Assembly: GCA_947311845.1 (NCBI GenBank)
Contig: CAMZMU010000055.1
Span: 23,541,082 to 23,605,081, forward strand
Source: Poa pratensis
Taxonomy: Eukaryota; Streptophyta; Magnoliopsida; Poales; Poaceae
Reading direction: 5' to 3'
Length of the DNA: 64,000 nucleotides
Shown here: one piece after another, positions 43,036-53,676 of the stretch
How the letters are laid out: each line of letters starts with the position of its first letter
How positions within the stretch are numbered: the first letter of the stretch is position 1
Translations under genes and position numbers: made by a program
The notes under the pieces: generated by a model
What the model was told of the DNA's origin: nothing
Seen by the model: the letters and a program-made list of their open reading frames with translations, nothing else
Databases searched by the model: none

Positions 43036-43522
43036 CTATCTAAAGAATTTAAATCCAACAACAAATGCGATCAGAATCGCAACCAAGGTAACTATTGAAC
43101 CAACAGCATAATGATACCAAGCCTCTTGACTAATGGCATATTTTCTAATCTTTTTAAGCTTGGCGCGCATTGCATCCATCTTCCTCTCGTGAGCAGTGAC
43201 GACGTCGGCAAGCTCGACCCCGTGAGCATCAACGATGTCGGCAATCTTCAAGTCCAATTCCATCTTCTCTTCTAGGCATTGGAGACGAAGATCTTCACTT
43301 ATCTTCAATTTTGCTCTCAAATCGTCGTTTTCTTTTTTAAAATACTCGACAATAGGGTCGGCCGGAATTTCCGGTTCAACTACCTCCTAAATAAAAATAT
43401 ATCTACGTCAAGTTGGTCGGCATGATTGTTATAAACACGAAACAAAATAAATAGTTAAAAAGATATACCACATCCGAATCATAGACCGGACGAGGGCCGA
43501 AGGGGACGGATATCAAAACCAT
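43036..43522 (-). CDS. Small coiled-coil, tail-anchored membrane protein of CACTA element 2
   Basis: Exons 43522-43469 and 43386-43036 have the same lengths (54 and 351 nt) and GT/AG borders as the gene in element 1 and give 134 residues. It starts MVLISVPFGPRPVYDSDV and continues EVVEPEIPADPIVEYFKKEN. The coiled-coil part (about 35-95) differs from element 1 at roughly ten positions, while the C-terminal 33 residues, including the membrane segment HYAVGSIVTLVAILIAFVVG and FKFFR end, are identical apart from one V/A change at its start. It lies 168 nt upstream of the TNP2 ATG. The unchanged frame and C-terminus in two independently inserted elements argue that this is a real transposon gene. 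Function unknown. Confidence 0.78.
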
Positions 43523-44254
43523 GACACTATACATATATAAAAAAACATAAGAAAATTATACAAGAAATAATTATGCATTTAAATCATATAACTAACAATT
43601 TTTAAAAAAAAAAAAAAAAGAGGCTCACCGAGGTGGTGTCGGCGACGGAGCGGCGCGGGCGATCGACGGCGGTGAGGATCAGGGGACGGGACGACACTAT
43701 ATAAAACCATAAATTATATTTCAATTCGAGCTCAAAATGCATATAAAACAAATGAAATCCCTAATTTAGTCATTTCATCAAACACCTTGCAAGCACAACC
43801 AAAATCAAACTTGCTAAACTTGCACGAAAATGAGCTAAACTTGAAAAGCCGGAAGAGAAGATGAAGAAGTTGCTAACCCTTGTATAGGGTGCCACCAATC
43901 TTGACAAATGTTGGAGAAAAAATGGGTGACCTAGAGCTTGGGAGGGCTTGGGAGAGAGGAAAAATGGGGTTGGGGTCGAGTTGCTCCAAAATGGAGCTGG
44001 CTCGGCCGGGTGGAAGATATTGGCAGTCCCTTTAGTACCGGCCACTGACCGTGGCCTGCGGGGCTACACCCTTTTAGTACCGGTTGGTATTAACAACCGG
44101 TACTAAAAGGTGTCCTTTAGTACCGGTTGGTCAAGGTCCTCGCCGCGGGGCCTTAGCTGGCGCCCAAGCACAACCGGTGCTAATGCCCCTTAGTACCGGT
44201 TTTTGTGGCAACTGGTACTAAAGGGACGCACCAATGCCTCTGTTTCTACTAGTG

Positions 44255-45394
44255 ATCGCCTCCCGTGATCAAAGGCTGGAAGAAAGAACTTGCAATTGTT
44301 GTTTACGGCAGCGACGTCCGAATGCACAGGTTATTCTAACATACCCTTGCATTTGACCGATCCTTGATTAACGTCTGTCGTTCATCTATAGAGGATGTCT
44401 TACTCATCAGTTTCGTCGCAGGGCTTTGTTTCTACCACCGGGATATGATACCTCTCCATCTTGTTCTCCATCTTCAAGTTAAGCTGTTTTGGCAAGCAGT
44501 TTATGTTTCTTGTTTTTGAAACAGAACAGTAGACGATGGTTTGACATAGTCCGGCTTTCAGTTTCGAATTCGGCGAGCACACTTTTAACGTTGAGAGGTG
44601 ACAGTCAAAAACGTGCCTCAGGGATAGAATGCTAGCTCTTCGGCACATCAGCGTCGCCCATTTTTCTCTCGCGCGACCCTCCATGAGATGCTTCCATGCT
44701 GACCTTTACGTTGGATTTCTCAAGGAGGCGCACGTGTACATGCTGAAACATTCAGGCTATTACCAAGTTTTGCTGAATCAGTTTTCCGTTGCAGGAGTGC
44801 TGACGTGGACACGTAATTTTGCAGAAAACCCCCTGTATTTTGGGATATTTCGCAAAACCCCCAAATTTTGGTCCAATTACAGGGAGTTTTCTGCAAAATG
44901 TCCAAAAATACAGGTTTTTTTTTTGCAAAATTACCAACGGAAAACGGACTGACATGTGGGGTTTGTGACCTGCGTGCACCAAAAGTCCAGTTGTGTGACC
45001 AAAAAATTCCGTTTTCCAGTTGTGTGACTTAAGTGCACATAGCGGACGAGTTGTGTGACCGCCAGTGCCATTTACTCCTCTGGTAGCCTTGCCCGGTCGG
45101 TCAGATTCTTCGACTGACGGAGGGATCACACGTACGGTTTGGTTGATCTTGTGAGAAAAGTTGAAATTATGGGTTGCTTCTTTTGTTTACCTTTTTGTAG
45201 GAACTCTTTCTGTTTACATGTTGCGTTGCGAATCACAGATTTGCAGATTGACCGATAGGACTACAAAGATAATAAGGTTAAGACGGCAAAGAGTTAAAGA
45301 GGTTTGGTTTGTGCAGCTCATAGACTTTTATCTTCTCTTCTTACTCCACCAAAAAAAAGTATGTTAGGATACGGAAATTTGGCTCGAGGAGTAT
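44255..45394. other. Right part of left duplication copy; possible gene fragments
   Basis: Homologous to 51316-51512, 51973-52280 and 52669-52982. The stretch about 44785-45075 is private to this copy; it contains an inverted repeat (gcagaaaaccccctgtattt against acagggagttttctgc) and three copies of agttgtgtgac, and looks like an independent small insertion or replacement. No intact gene is recognised. Confidence 0.6.
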
Positions 45395-46380
45395 ATGCTC
45401 CCATTTACTAAAACACATTTTAAAATTTCGATTTTTTTCTGGTGTATACCCCACCTCCTTCAGAGGACATTTTTGTTGTACTTGAAGAACTCAAAAACAA
45501 GCAGTGAGTTCCGAAACTGACATTTTCGAAAATGCATCAAACAGATACATACCGATTACTTGGTATCACAAATGAGCCAGAAGATGATGGCATATGGGAA
45601 ACGTGAGCCATGTCGAGGAGAACGGCTCTAGTAATTCACCAGGGGTAAGTGAACTATCGGTAAATTGCTTCCATGGAGAAAATGAAGCATCATCTCCACT
45701 TGGTGCCCGCTGAGTAGAACAGATTGTTTGTTAAAAAGGAACATTTCATTTGTTAAAAAAAAACAGTAGCAGAGATTGGTTTGACAATTATGAATATGGC
45801 AAGGCACCAAGTGGGATCACTGAAGTTTGTTCAAGGGTAACAGGGAAGTATTGGAAGAAAGGGTCTTTTGCTAGCCTTTGGGGATCATCATATGGTGATG
45901 ATCATAAGAAAGTGGAAGCTGAGATGTTGAATGCTGGCAGGATGTCCGATGTCATTGAATCTCATGATCTAAAGAATGTAGAATCGTGCAAACAATTCGT
46001 TAAGTGTAGGACAATTGAAAGGGCAATGTCCCTAATTATATTTTGGTAAAGATAACACTCGAATTAGAGGGGACTAATGTCACCTCTGAAGTATATACTC
46101 AGGTTCTAGTCCACGTGTGTTCACGATGGATGATAGATGGAGGCCCCTCATTCTCATATGAACAAGTGCTGGTGGGTTTGCTTTGATTTGTCTCTTTTGT
46201 ATCTTTGAGCCAATAGAAACACCGCACTATTAAGAGGGGAATTCTCAATTATCTTGTTGGGGTTGAGCTAAGAAGCCTTTTTACTCTTCCTAGCACCCCA
46301 CCTTATTGAGTTTGAGGAAAAGTTTTTTGGACAATTCAGTTTTGAAGTTTTATAGAGTTTGGTTTTAATTTTGACATCAT
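45395..46380. other. Unassigned sequence with one unrecognised open frame
   Basis: A plus-strand open stretch at about 45770-46049 (RDWFDNYEYGKAPSGITEVC... to MSLIIFW) follows an A run. Its composition is protein-like, but it lacks a clear start, and I do not recognise a family. It may be a gene fragment carried by a mobile element. Confidence 0.3.
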
Positions 46381-46625
46381 ACATATTAAAATGAGTGAAT
46401 ATAAGTAAAAAAAAAGTTTAGATACATTGAATTAAGAAGACACCACAATGCCTTATAATAGTACAGTTCTATTAGTGAACGGAGTGAGTAGCTTTTTTCT
46501 ACATTGATATGTATCTACATGTATTTAGACATGTTTTAGTGTCCATGTTTATTCATTTTAATCCGCAGTTAGTCAACATGTAAAACACTTAAAATATCTT
46601 ATATTTAGAAAACGGAGAGAGTAGC
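46380..46625. mobile_element. Degraded Stowaway-type MITE ends
   Basis: Two right-end-like sequences, gaacggagtgagtag (about 46477-46491) and aaacggagagagtag (about 46610-46624), with gtatctacatgtatttagac between, resemble the right termini of Triticeae Stowaway MITEs. Left termini are not clear. Confidence 0.4.
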
Positions 46626-46663
46626 TAGCTAGCACCGGTTTGCGGAGAGGTTATTCTACTTTC

Positions 46664-46800
46664 ATAACTTGATTATTGTTTGCGATGACGTACGGGCGCA
46701 GATGATTAGCATGGCTTTTAAGCAGACACACCCGTTGGCTATCTAGTAATTTCATATTATACCACATGCTCACAGTTATACCGTTATGAGTGTGTAGTAG
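46664..46800. repeat. Dispersed direct repeat, copy 1
   Basis: gattattgtttgcgatgacg followed by tacgggcgcagatgatt and atggcttttaagcag matches copy 2 at about 50028-50150 in the same orientation, with several substitutions and small indels. Confidence 0.7.
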
Positions 46801-47060
46801 CAAAATGATGACAAAAGGCACGAGCTGTCACGCTCACACCTGTCTACCAATCTTTTAGAGGAAAGAAAAAGGTGTGTAATGCGATTAGTAGCCGTAACCA
46901 ATGAGTTTCTAAAAAAACAGCTCTAATAATAAAAGCGGTACAAAGGCTTCTTATGGTATGTCATTGAAAATTGTATCTAAATTTTGGAAAATCTGTTTTA
47001 CCTCGTAGGTGTAGAGATGCACTCACTATTTAAAAACTGCATTTTAAAATAAAAAATCAA

Positions 47061-47133
47061 CATAGGATCGGTCATATTTGGCACGATATGATGTCCTTCC
47101 AAATATCATAGCACACATGGTTAAATTACATGC
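47061..47133. repeat. Direct repeat, copy 1 of gatcggtcatatttgg block
   Basis: gatcggtcatatttggcacg, atatgatgtccttcc and catggttaaattacatgcaa match the block at 47841-47920. Confidence 0.7.
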
Positions 47134-47758
47134 AAACATTTTATGTATGCACAAAAAGTTTGGCAGAAAAAACATTTTATGTGGCCTATAAAAAAATACA
47201 AATTCCGGTGTTCCAAAATGATTTTTCATGAGACATATTTTTGTTTTTTTTATACAAGACACAAAAATCTTTTTTTGTGAAACTCTTAGTGTCGATATAA
47301 AATGCCTGGATATACCACCGAATTTTTGTTTGAAAGTTTTTGACATTTTGTAATGCATTTAATTTTTTTATATAATGGGTGCATCTAGACCTATGAGCTA
47401 AAACATCACTTCCCTAAATTTTTAGTAAATTACCACCAGTGCCACCCGTAAGTTAGGTACCAAGAGAGTCTTGTAGTTCTGTTGGATCGAACCTGTATTT
47501 CTTTGCATTGGAGCCTACGAGTGCATCGAACGCGATACATATATGAATGCACTCCTTTTCAGTTGTCCTTGGTCGAGGTTTCATCGTCCACGACCTCACA
47601 GTCGAAAACACGACCGAAGCCGCCAAAGGGTGTCACTCATGTCCGAGTCGGACTGATTCATTTGTGTTATCGTGTATTGCTGCATCGTCGAAGGGACTGT
47701 TGGATGCCAGATTCCACGATACATAAATTTTTCAACAATACATATACGTGGATACGTT

Positions 47759-47780
47759 TATATATATATATATATATATA
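47759..47780. repeat. (TA)n microsatellite
   Basis: About 11 TA units in a row. Confidence 0.95.
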
Positions 47781-47840
47781 AATAATATGTATCGAAGAAA
47801 TATTATTCAGTTGCCGCAACTTTCATATGAAGCTGTCGAA

Positions 47841-47920
47841 CATATGATCGGTCATATTTGGACACGATATGATGTCCTTCCTAGATATCTTAAACATACA
47901 TGGTTAAACTACAACAATGC
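47841..47920. repeat. Direct repeat, copy 2 of gatcggtcatatttgg block
   Basis: It matches 47061-47133. Its right end coincides with the left terminus of the C/G-tract element at 47917. Confidence 0.7.
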
Positions 47921-48781
47921 AAGTGAGGGGGCAGTGCCCCCCCCCCCCCCCCCTCCCTCCCTCCCTCAATATACTACACTTGACGACTCTCCTTTCTTAC
48001 GCATCTCCTATATTTAGCACTGCTAAATTATGGAAAAGGAAAATTACAAAAATCTTCTTGTATTTCACCACACGCCATGCCATATATTATTGGCAGGCAA
48101 CAGTCGATAGCTTGGATTATCTTTCGTGGCTTTAGGCAGACGATGCACTCTCCGGCTGTCTAGTATTATCTTTCGTGCCCATGAGGCCATGACTATATAT
48201 ATATGGTAGCTCAATGATAGACAATATGCAGGACTCTATCACGATAACTTAACAAGATCGATATTACAAGCACCATAATGTAATATACATTAAAATGGTA
48301 CATAGGGTAGCATAGATCTGTCTCAAACGAAATTATAGAAGAGTAGAGGTAGCATTTTTTGAGACTAACCCAAATACAGTACAGTAGAAAGGCCATGTTC
48401 CTGCCTAGTCTAACAGGATAGCAGGTTCTACAAACTTGTAAAGTACTAAAGGTGGTGTCCCAAGCATATGCTACATATCATTAGGTCCATAGAGGGGCAT
48501 AATTTAGAAACAAACCATAAAATGGTCACACAAAGGAGCACGCATCGACATCAACATGGATCCACAAAGCACATGCAACTTTGAAAAGTGTGGAGCAAAG
48601 AGTTCACATCAGCATGATGAAGGAGAAAACTGAAGTAAAGAACAATGCGTTAGATGATGAAGGAATTACCTTAATAGAGATAGAGAATAACTTCTTCGCA
48701 GATTGATCCAAATCCGGGGGGTGGGGGCTGGGGGGGGGGGGGGGGGGGGGGGGGAGGGGCAATGGCCCCCTCGCTTACACT
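47917..48781. mobile_element. Transposon-like segment with inverted termini ending in C and G runs
   Basis: The left end reads aatgcaagtgagggggcagt followed by 18 C; the right end is 25 G followed by aggggcaatggccccctcgc ttacact. The two ends are imperfect inverted repeats (aRtgYaagYgagggggc). The 865-bp interior is non-coding. No target duplication could be fixed; a non-autonomous hAT- or CACTA-like derivative is possible. The long C and G runs could pair with each other or form quadruplexes, and may be inaccurately sequenced. Confidence 0.5.
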
Positions 48782-50027
48782 AAGGTTCGCCTATGCACCC
48801 AATACGGCATGTTTAAGTAACATGGCTACATGCCATACAAAAAATACAAACAACTGATATACGGAAACTGGAAAACCATATTAGAATCATAATAGCTCAT
48901 CCATCTTGTTCCCACACTTCCAGTGTCCTCGGACCGGCGGCAATCACGATGCGCCTTTTCTTCATCGTCGAGTACCTAAAGGTTTTTTCTATGGTCTTCA
49001 AACATGTGACCAAAAGGACGACATTTTTCTTGGGGCACAAGATTCTCGATTTTTTTTGGAGGCTTCCCATCTTCCGCGGCAACACTTGCAAACCAGACCA
49101 CAATTTACGGCCAAAACATAAGTCATTTTTCTATTTCTAGGTACACCACATCATAACCGATGTAATCATGTTTTTTGTGGAGTTTTTCTCATTACTTACC
49201 CACGGTCTAGATACAGATAACTACAAAAATCAGAGCAACCCAACATAGCACTTAGCTCACCCCAAACCAACTCAACAAAATCACGTTCGAACAACAAGTA
49301 CATGCACCACTCATCTTCACTACAGAACAAATATGTCGGATTATGAACGTGTTGTCTCTTTCCAAGGTTATCTCTTGTTATAGAACTTTATTATGCGAAA
49401 CCAGCCACATAAAACTTGGACCCCAGAGGGTACATTGATCTTCCAAATTAAGGTATAAACACAGGAGTAATAATCCCACTAAAATCCAGCGCTTCGTATG
49501 AAGATCGTGTCCTATAAATACCAGAACTACACAATTCCCACACCATCATGTCCAGATCCTCACTACTCATCAGTCAGGGCAGCAACATATTGTTGAAGAG
49601 TACGTCATCCATTTAACATGAGTTCATCGCGAGAACACCTCCTAAAGGATAGTTTAAGTACCCATTTTGACGTGCGTGTACGTACGTACCATAGGATCAA
49701 ATATATGACCATCTATATATAGACGTGCGTACAGACTACAGAGGTGTGCAAGTGAGAGTACATATGGGATGTACTACCTACTCCTTAATTTCTATAAGGA
49801 GCTCTCCTGCTAGCTTTACATATTTCACGTCGCCGTCCACTCAAGACTATTTTTAGCACCGCTCAAAGAGGAAAATAAAATTCAATAAAAGACACTCCTA
49901 ACATTTGATCAACGCACGCTACGTGGTTATTATCATTGGCAGCTATACACAGCTTGGAAGACGGTCAAAAATACCCACTAAAAGCCAGCATGCAGCAGAA
50001 CGACGGCACGAGCCAGAGCAAGGCCTG
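48782..50027. other. Unassigned sequence
   Basis: A minus-strand open stretch at 49103-48897 (VVLLVTCLKTIEKTFRYSTM, KKRRIVIAAGPRTLEVWEQD) looks like the last exon of a protein gene with an AG acceptor upstream, but I do not recognise the family and see no partner exons. The rest is unassigned. Confidence 0.3.
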
Positions 50028-50150
50028 GATTATTGGTTGCCATGACGTACGGGTGTGGATGATTAGGATGGCTTTTAAGCAGGCCAGCCCTTCGATTATC
50101 TCGTATTATGCCCCCTGCTCACAGTTATGCATACGTGTGTGGTAAATGAT
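50028..50150. repeat. Dispersed direct repeat, copy 2
   Basis: It matches 46664-46800 (gattattggttgccatgacg, tacgggtgtggatgatt, atggcttttaagcaggc, ctgctcacagttat). Confidence 0.7.
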
Positions 50151-50809
50151 ATGTAACGCTATGGGTATGCAACTGCGCATACAACTTGCTACGAACGGAT
50201 ACCCGCACGAGGCTGAAAATGACCTGCACAATGGACATTCAGGATGGGAACGGGTCAACCCGTGGCTGGCTCCGAGGCCGGGTTGACCCATTGACTTACA
50301 ATATCTGGTACGAGTGGACCATCGTGGGTCGACCATCGTGTACCAAGATGTCTAGTCCAAGGATGGATAACAACACCGATGATGATACACATATTGAATT
50401 TGATGCCATTTCCTAGCTAGAAAACGTAAAAAATCAAACAATATTTTTTATCCAAAAATAGATGACGTGATCGTAGGAATTTGCATATTTTTTTATTGAA
50501 GTATTTTTAATGGACAAATCACTTCAAAGATGATCACGGTTGGCAAATGTTTGGTAACCACATCCTCAATTTGTGAAAGTCGACAAGCCTCGCGACACGG
50601 TTGCTAAGCTTAGTTTGCGCTGCGTCGTGGCTTTTTACAGCTTAATCACGAAAGCAAGCAGCTAAACACGGATCAGACAAACAAACACAATTTAGAAAAC
50701 GATATAATCAACGAGATTATTATAATCCGTTGATCTCTATATATAGTACGACAGGAGTTACAATTACATTACATGAACAATACGGTACAGACACCGTATC
50801 CGATTCTAA
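50151..50809. other. Unassigned sequence
   Basis: No gene, element terminus or RNA gene is recognised up to the start of the right duplication copy. Confidence 0.3.
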
Positions 50810-52982
50810 TATCGGACTCTCGGCTTGCACAATACAAATGACAATGCAAATACCTCTCTTCCGACCAACAAGGTTTAAATAGACGCAATGTACAAGGCGA
50901 TACTGACATCACGACACACACACTTTTCACCGAAAGAAGGAAACAAATACAAAATCCCCGGGAAGAAAAAAGCAATGAAGGTAGATGAGAGGACGATTTG
51001 GTTTGGTCTAGTCTACTATAGGTGCACCAACACGGCTTTATCTTCTAACCGAGATCACTAGTCTAATAAAACTCCCAGCTCTTGGCAAAGTTTAATTAAA
51101 CTGGTGTGCTAGAGTAGGTTAAAAAAAGCTAGTGCATGCACATGGCAAACGCTAATGACAAATACAATGCTCGTCAAATAGCAATCATTAATTAAGATTG
51201 ATCGGAAAGTTCATTAGGAAAAAATATTACTCCACAGAGTGGAGTCCAGCACCATTCCATTTTTAGGGATCACAAATGGTCGTAGGTACCAGTCTTACAA
51301 TAGCCACCCACTTTGATCGCCTCCCGTGATCAAAGGCTGGAAGAAAGAACTTGCAATTGTTGTTTACGGCAGGGACGTCCGAATGCACAGGTTATTCTAA
51401 CATACCCTTGCATTTGACCGATCCTTGATTAACGTCTGTCGTTCATCTATAGAGGATGTCTTACTCATCAGTTTCGTCGCAGGGCATTGTTTCTACCACC
51501 GGAATATGGTACCATAGTTGCCAAGTTTCCGGTACGGCCGGGACGAGAAACGAAAACGGGGAACGAGGATCGTGCCTGCCAAAAAAGTGGGAACGGCCAG
51601 GGTATACATCGTTGGAACGTACGGTACGGTAGTCGAGACGTGAATCGTATGATTTGGGTAGGACGAATCCGGAACGATTCTATCGATCTAGACAACTGGG
51701 CCGCGTCTAGCAATATCCCATGTTAATAAAAGGCCCATTCAATGCCATTGCCTGTCCACATAGCCCACATCCCACCCCTTCTTCTTCCTCTGTACCAATC
51801 CAGCGACAGTTACGCCGCCGCTGCACGTCGTTTCCTAATCCTTCGTCCGACCGTCCGGGGACGTGTTTTGAACACCGAATCACATCGTACCGAACCTCGT
51901 CCCCGACTCCGAATCCGGGACGGCGATCCCGGTTCAGGGGACGTACCACCGTACCCGTTTCCGGCTACTATGTATGGTACCTCTCCATCTTGTTCTCCAT
52001 CTTCAAGTTAAGCTGTTTTGGCAAGCAGTTTATGTTTCTTGTTTTCGAAACAGAACAGTAGATGGTTTGACATAGTCCGGCTTTCAGTTTCGAATTCGGC
52101 GAGCACACTTTTAACGTTGAGAGGTGACAGTCAAAACATGCTTCAGGGATAGAATGCTTCAGTAGATGGTTTGACATAGTCTTTCTTCCATGCTGACCTT
52201 TACGTTGGATTTCTCAAGGAGGCGCACGTGTACATGCTGAAACATTCAGGCTATTACCAAGTTTTGCTGAATCAGTTTCCTGTGAAGAAAATTCAAAAAT
52301 CGATTACCTATGATACGTTCAGACTCTCCCTCCAGGAGCAGCAGCATCAACTCTACCGATATGTGGACATCTCATTGAGTCGCGTGCGCGGGAGAACCAA
52401 ATCATTTGATAAAGATTAGTCTTCTATAAACAACTCTGAATGTCCCGGTAGAGGCAACTCGCTGCAGGTGAGGCGACGCGCACGGTTAACCTAAACACGA
52501 TCGTCTTGGTCGTCTGCAAATCTTGTTTTGTTAATATGGAACGACAATGTCACACTGAACCAACACCGGAGGCGCACGTGTATATGCTCAGAAGAAGTCG
52601 TCGGGAAGGATTACGTACCGTACCGATTCTACTTTTGTTGTGTAAACGAAAGGGCACTGGTGGAATCTCTGGTAGCCTTGCCCGGTCGGTCAGATTCTTC
52701 GACTGACGGAGGGATCACACGTACGGTTTGGTTGATCTTGTGAGAAAAGTTAAAATTATGGGTTGCTCCTTTTGTTTACCTTTTTGTAGGAACTCTTTCT
52801 GTTTACATGTTGCGTTGCGAATCACAGATTTGCAGATTGACCGATAGGACTATAAAAATAATAAGGTCAAGACGGCAAAGAGTTAAAAAGGTTTGGTTTG
52901 TGCAACTCAAACGCTTTTATCTTCTCTTCTTACTCCACCAAAAAAAGTATGTTAGGATACAGAAATTTGGCTCGAGGAGTAT
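50810..52982. repeat. Right copy of the local segmental duplication (empty CACTA sites)
   Basis: It matches the left copy in order and orientation. At 50909-50911 a single TCA and at 51316-51318 a single ATC stand where CACTA elements 1 and 2 interrupt the left copy. This copy carries a hAT-like insertion (51513-51972) and ends at the CACTA element 3 insertion. About 52280-52668 has no counterpart on the left and contains an open stretch (KKIQKSITYDTFRLSLQEQQ HQLYRYVDIS) that may be a gene fragment. The phrase ggaggcgcacgtgtayatgct occurs twice here (52219 and 52568) and once on the left (44725). Confidence 0.85.
51513..51972. mobile_element. Non-autonomous hAT-like element, 460 bp, 8-bp TSD
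   Basis: The ends are CATAGTTGCC and, in reverse complement, CATAGTAGCC. TATGGTAC lies on both sides (51505-51512 and 51973-51980). The left duplication copy has the same site unoccupied, with TATGATAC directly joined to ctctcc at about 44443-44456. The 8-bp duplication and short termini fit the hAT superfamily. It has no transposase; the open frames inside are short and composition-driven. Confidence 0.85.
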
Positions 52983-53628
52983 CACTAGTGGAAAACGGGA
53001 CAGCAGTCCCGGTTCCAGAGGCTCTCTAGTCCCGGTTAGGCAACCGGGACTAACAAAGCGGGACTAAATCCCCCACCTTTTTAGTCCCGGTTGCTTACGA
53101 ACCGGGACTAGAGGCCCACCCACGTGGCCACGGCGCAGACCGCGCGGGCTCGGAACGTTTAGTCTCGGTTCGTAACACGAACCGGGACTAGTGTGTTTAC
53201 GTTTTTTTTTTCTATTTCGATTAATTTTCTGGGTTTAGAGTTTATGAGGGGTTTAGGGGTTTCGGATGGTTTCCATCGTACATGGATCACGTCGATGCGC
53301 CAAAAACACGAAGATGAAGTTGATGCATATATATTTAACACATACAAATTACATGAAGATCACGTTGATGACACAAACAAATTAAGTAGTACATGAATAT
53401 CAAGTTTCCCGGTTCCAGGTACTTAATTACATGCAGATCAGTATTACAAGGAGGCATACTAATTTGTATTATAGTAGTACTCTCCTGTATCAGTTATGAC
53501 CTCCGCAAGGTAAAATTCCGCCAATTCCTCCGCAATTGCTTTGAAGCGGGCCTCTAATGGTAGCTTGCTGCGTTTTCTTGCCAACTTTAAAAGAATAAGA
53601 TCAAAATAAATACATGAGTTGTGTGTGT

Positions 53629-53632
<4 letters not shown>

Positions 53633-53674
<42 letters not shown>
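53633..53674. repeat. (AT)n microsatellite in ORF2 intron 6 (element 3)
   Basis: An uninterrupted AT run of about 21 units lies between ORF2 exons 6 and 7. Confidence 0.95.

Positions 53675-53676
<2 letters not shown>

Larger units (their letters stand above)
32190..44254 (-). mobile_element. CACTA (En/Spm) transposon, element 2
   Basis: The 12,065-bp element begins CACTAGTAGAGAACCC and ends (reverse complement) CACTAGTAGAAACAGAGG. Target duplications are AAC (32187-32189) and ATC (44255-44257); the empty site at 51316-51318 reads ATC, so the left copy carries one substitution. Subterminal palindromes are of the tagtaccggt/accggtacta type (32210-32402 and 44030-44225). Gene order on the minus strand is membrane-anchored protein, TNP2, cargo fragment, ORF2. 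The TNP2 frame is intact, making this the best candidate transposase source in the window. Confidence 0.95.
20281..45394. repeat. Left copy of a local segmental duplication (disrupted by two CACTA elements)
   Basis: Sequence 20281-20382, 31783-32189 and 44255-45394 matches 50810-52982 in the same order and orientation with only scattered differences, after removal of CACTA elements 1 and 2 here and of the hAT element there. Within the left copy, about 44785-45075 replaces a non-homologous segment of the right copy (about 52280-52668). Homology fades left of about 20281. On the right it runs at least to 45394, beyond which the right copy is interrupted by CACTA element 3. Confidence 0.85.

Noticed and set aside
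20383..44254. Repeats such as agtaccggtactaaagg as a CRISPR-like array or satellite
   Set aside because: They are inverted, irregularly spaced and confined to CACTA termini and interiors, as expected of transposase-binding subterminal repeats.
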